7,262 bases of DNA from contig CAMLLE010000146.1 in assembly GCA_946480555.1 (NCBI GenBank), forward strand, positions 1 through 7,262, in the 5' to 3' direction. Below the pieces are notes generated by a model. It did not search any database and was not told the DNA's origin. It saw nothing but the letters and a program-made list of their open reading frames with translations. How positions within the stretch are numbered: the first letter of the stretch is position 1; each line of letters begins with the position of its first letter. The stretch comes from an uncultured Verrucomicrobia subdivision 3 bacterium. GTDB taxonomy: Bacteria > Verrucomicrobiota > Verrucomicrobiae > Limisphaerales > CAMLLE01. The position numbers and the translations under genes are program-made. Below, one piece after another: positions 6,037 to 7,262 of this stretch.

Positions 6037-7044
6037 TTACAGCTTGATCAGCTCTTCTGCGATCTGCACCGCGTTCAACGCCGCGCCTTTCAGCAACTGA
6101 TCGCCGCTGACCCAAAAGCACAGGCCGTTGTCCAGCGCGCAGTCTTTGCGGATACGGCCCGCCTCGCAGTTGTATTTCTCGGAGGTAAACAGCGGCATCG
6201 GATACTTCTTGTTCTCCGGTTCGTCCACAAGATCCAAGCCGGGCGCCTTCTTCAGGACTTCACGCGCGGCTTCCACCGTCACCGGCTTCTCGAACTCCGC
6301 GCTTACCGCAATCGAGTGTGATCGATAGACCGGCACGCGCACGCAGGTGACGCTGGCGCGGAAGGTCGGATGATGCATGATCTTCCGGCCTTCGTTTTCC
6401 ATCTTCATTTCTTCCTTGGTGTAACCGGTGGGAAGGAATGAATCGACATGTGGCAGCACGTTGAAGGCGATCTGATGCGGGTAAACTTCTTTCGTCACGG
6501 GCTTCTTGGTGACGATCTGTTCCACCTGCCGTTCCAGCTCTTCGAGGGCTTTTGCGCCCGTGCCGGAAACCGCCTGGTAGCTCGAAGCGAAAATGCGCTT
6601 CACGCCAAACGCCTGGTGCAACGGATACAGCGCCATCAGCGTGATGGCCGTGGTGCAATTCGGATTCGCAATGATGCCCTTGTGCTTCTTCACGTCCGCG
6701 GCGTTGATCTCCGGCACCACGAGCGGGACGTTGTCGTCCTGGCGGAACGCGCTGGAATTATCCACCACGACGCAACCTGCCTTTGCCGCGATGGGCGCAA
6801 ACTCTTTCGAGATGCTGCCGCCGGCGCTGAAGAGCGCGATGTCGATGCCCGCAAAGGAATCCTTGGTCAGTTCGGTGACGCTGATTTCCTGGCCGCGAAA
6901 GGTGAGCTTCTTGCCGACGGAACGGGCGGAAGCGAGAAGGGTCAATTTGCCGACCGGGAAATTGCGCTTCTCCAGAGTTTTGATCATCTCGACGCCCACG
7001 GCTCCCGTGGCGCCGACTACGGCCACATGCGGTTGTTTATTCAT
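6037..7044 (-). CDS. asd: Aspartate-semialdehyde dehydrogenase
   Basis: The 335-residue cytoplasmic enzyme reduces aspartyl phosphate to aspartate semialdehyde with NADPH, feeding lysine, diaminopimelate, threonine and methionine synthesis. It shows the NADP-binding GATGAVG loop (11-17), the phosphate-binding DNSSAFR segment (95-101), the catalytic cysteine C130 in ANPNCTT, glutamine Q157 in SSYQAVSGTG, and the active-site block VRVPVYRSHS with catalytic histidine H244. Length and the SGTG and NPNC signatures match the common bacterial class; N-acetylglutamyl-phosphate reductase (ArgC) is excluded by these motifs. The ATG at 7042-7044 gives the standard N-terminus just before the nucleotide-binding strand. 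No Shine-Dalgarno is visible, but a good promoter lies closely upstream and a strong terminator downstream, so it appears to be a single-gene unit. Confidence 0.97.
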   Translation of the reverse strand: MNKQPHVAVVGATGAVGVEMIKTLEKRNFPVGKLTLLASARSVGKKLTFRGQEISVTELTKDSFAGIDIALFSAGGSISKEFAPIAAKAGCVVVDNSSAFRQDDNVPLVVPEINAADVKKHKGIIANPNCTTAITLMALYPLHQAFGVKRIFASSYQAVSGTGAKALEELERQVEQIVTKKPVTKEVYPHQIAFNVLPHVDSFLPTGYTKEEMKMENEGRKIMHHPTFRASVTCVRVPVYRSHSIAVSAEFEKPVTVEAAREVLKKAPGLDLVDEPENKKYPMPLFTSEKYNCEAGRIRKDCALDNGLCFWVSGDQLLKGAALNAVQIAEELIKL

Positions 7045-7059
7045 ACAAAATGGTCGCGT

Positions 7060-7087
7060 ATCTTAGCGGCTGCGGCCCTTGTGTCAA
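7060..7087 (-). promoter_or_regulatory. Candidate asd promoter
   Basis: On the minus strand the consensus -35 box TTGACA (7082-7087) is followed after 16 bp by TAAGAT (7060-7065). The -10 box ends 15 bases before the ATG, so the leader would be only about 8 bases, too short for a normal Shine-Dalgarno site, and none is seen. Confidence 0.6.
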
Positions 7088-7227
7088 TGTGGCCGAGCAG
7101 CTAATGACGGGCTTATGCGTCGCATTTGCGGAATGATTGGTCTTCGACGAAAACCCCCTGAAGCCGGCAAGACGTTCGCAGCCGACTCACGAAGTAGTGC
7201 GCGTCTCTCCGAGCACGCCACTGTTGC

Positions 7228-7262
7228 CGAATGCACTTGGCGCGCGGAGCGACGCGCCCTAC
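7228..7262. repeat. Dispersed hairpin repeat, copy 2
   Basis: GGCGCG (7239-7244) pairs with CGCGCC (7253-7258) around the loop CGGAGCGA, which is also found in copy 1 at 4126-4147. The flanks CGAATGCACTT before and CTAC after are also partly shared with copy 1. The copy reaches the window edge and may continue. The rest of 7088-7227 shows no gene or clear signal. Confidence 0.6.

Noticed and set aside
6448..7104. Long open frame (218 codons) on the plus strand opposite asd
   Set aside because: It is antisense to an intact asd with all catalytic residues and covers the asd promoter.

Overview
The window is a stretch of ordinary-looking chromosome from a GC-rich bacterium, most likely a member of the Verrucomicrobia (Pedosphaera/Limisphaerales-like). 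This placement is inferred from gene content: a secreted sulfatase, a pseudopilin with a C-terminal H-X9-DG motif (a type abundant in Verrucomicrobia, Lentisphaerae and Planctomycetes), weak or absent Shine-Dalgarno sites, and short hairpin repeats between genes. No rRNA, tRNA, CRISPR array, transposase or phage gene is visible.

Layout. A 5'-truncated Ycf46-like AAA+ ATPase (+) runs in from the left edge. It is followed by a secreted sulfatase of the iduronate-2-sulfatase-like type (+). A 198-bp convergent gap holding a run of perfect hairpins separates the sulfatase from leuB (-), the 3-isopropylmalate dehydrogenase of leucine synthesis. Upstream of leuB, on the same strand, is a single pseudopilin gene (-). 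A 107-bp divergent gap then leads to a HAD-family phosphatase (+). The HAD gene meets a small FmdB-type zinc-ribbon gene (-) with no bases between the two stop codons. Next is asd (-), aspartate-semialdehyde dehydrogenase, with a clear intrinsic terminator and a promoter with a consensus -35 box. The last 170 bp are non-coding and end in a hairpin repeat that has a second copy near position 4126.

How the genes relate. The genes do not form one pathway. asd (lysine/threonine/methionine/diaminopimelate branch point) and leuB (leucine) are housekeeping amino-acid enzymes. The sulfatase implies use of a sulfated polysaccharide or glycan outside the cytoplasm. The HAD protein, FmdB protein and AAA+ ATPase cannot be given a specific substrate from sequence alone. 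Strand changes are frequent and most genes look singly transcribed.

I see no convincing new multi-gene system. The signals most worth a second look are non-coding: the hairpin cluster at 2660-2808, the two copies of a hairpin with a compensatory stem change (4126-4147 and 7239-7258), a 20-bp-phased direct repeat upstream of leuB, and promoter spacings suggesting leaderless or very short-leader transcripts.
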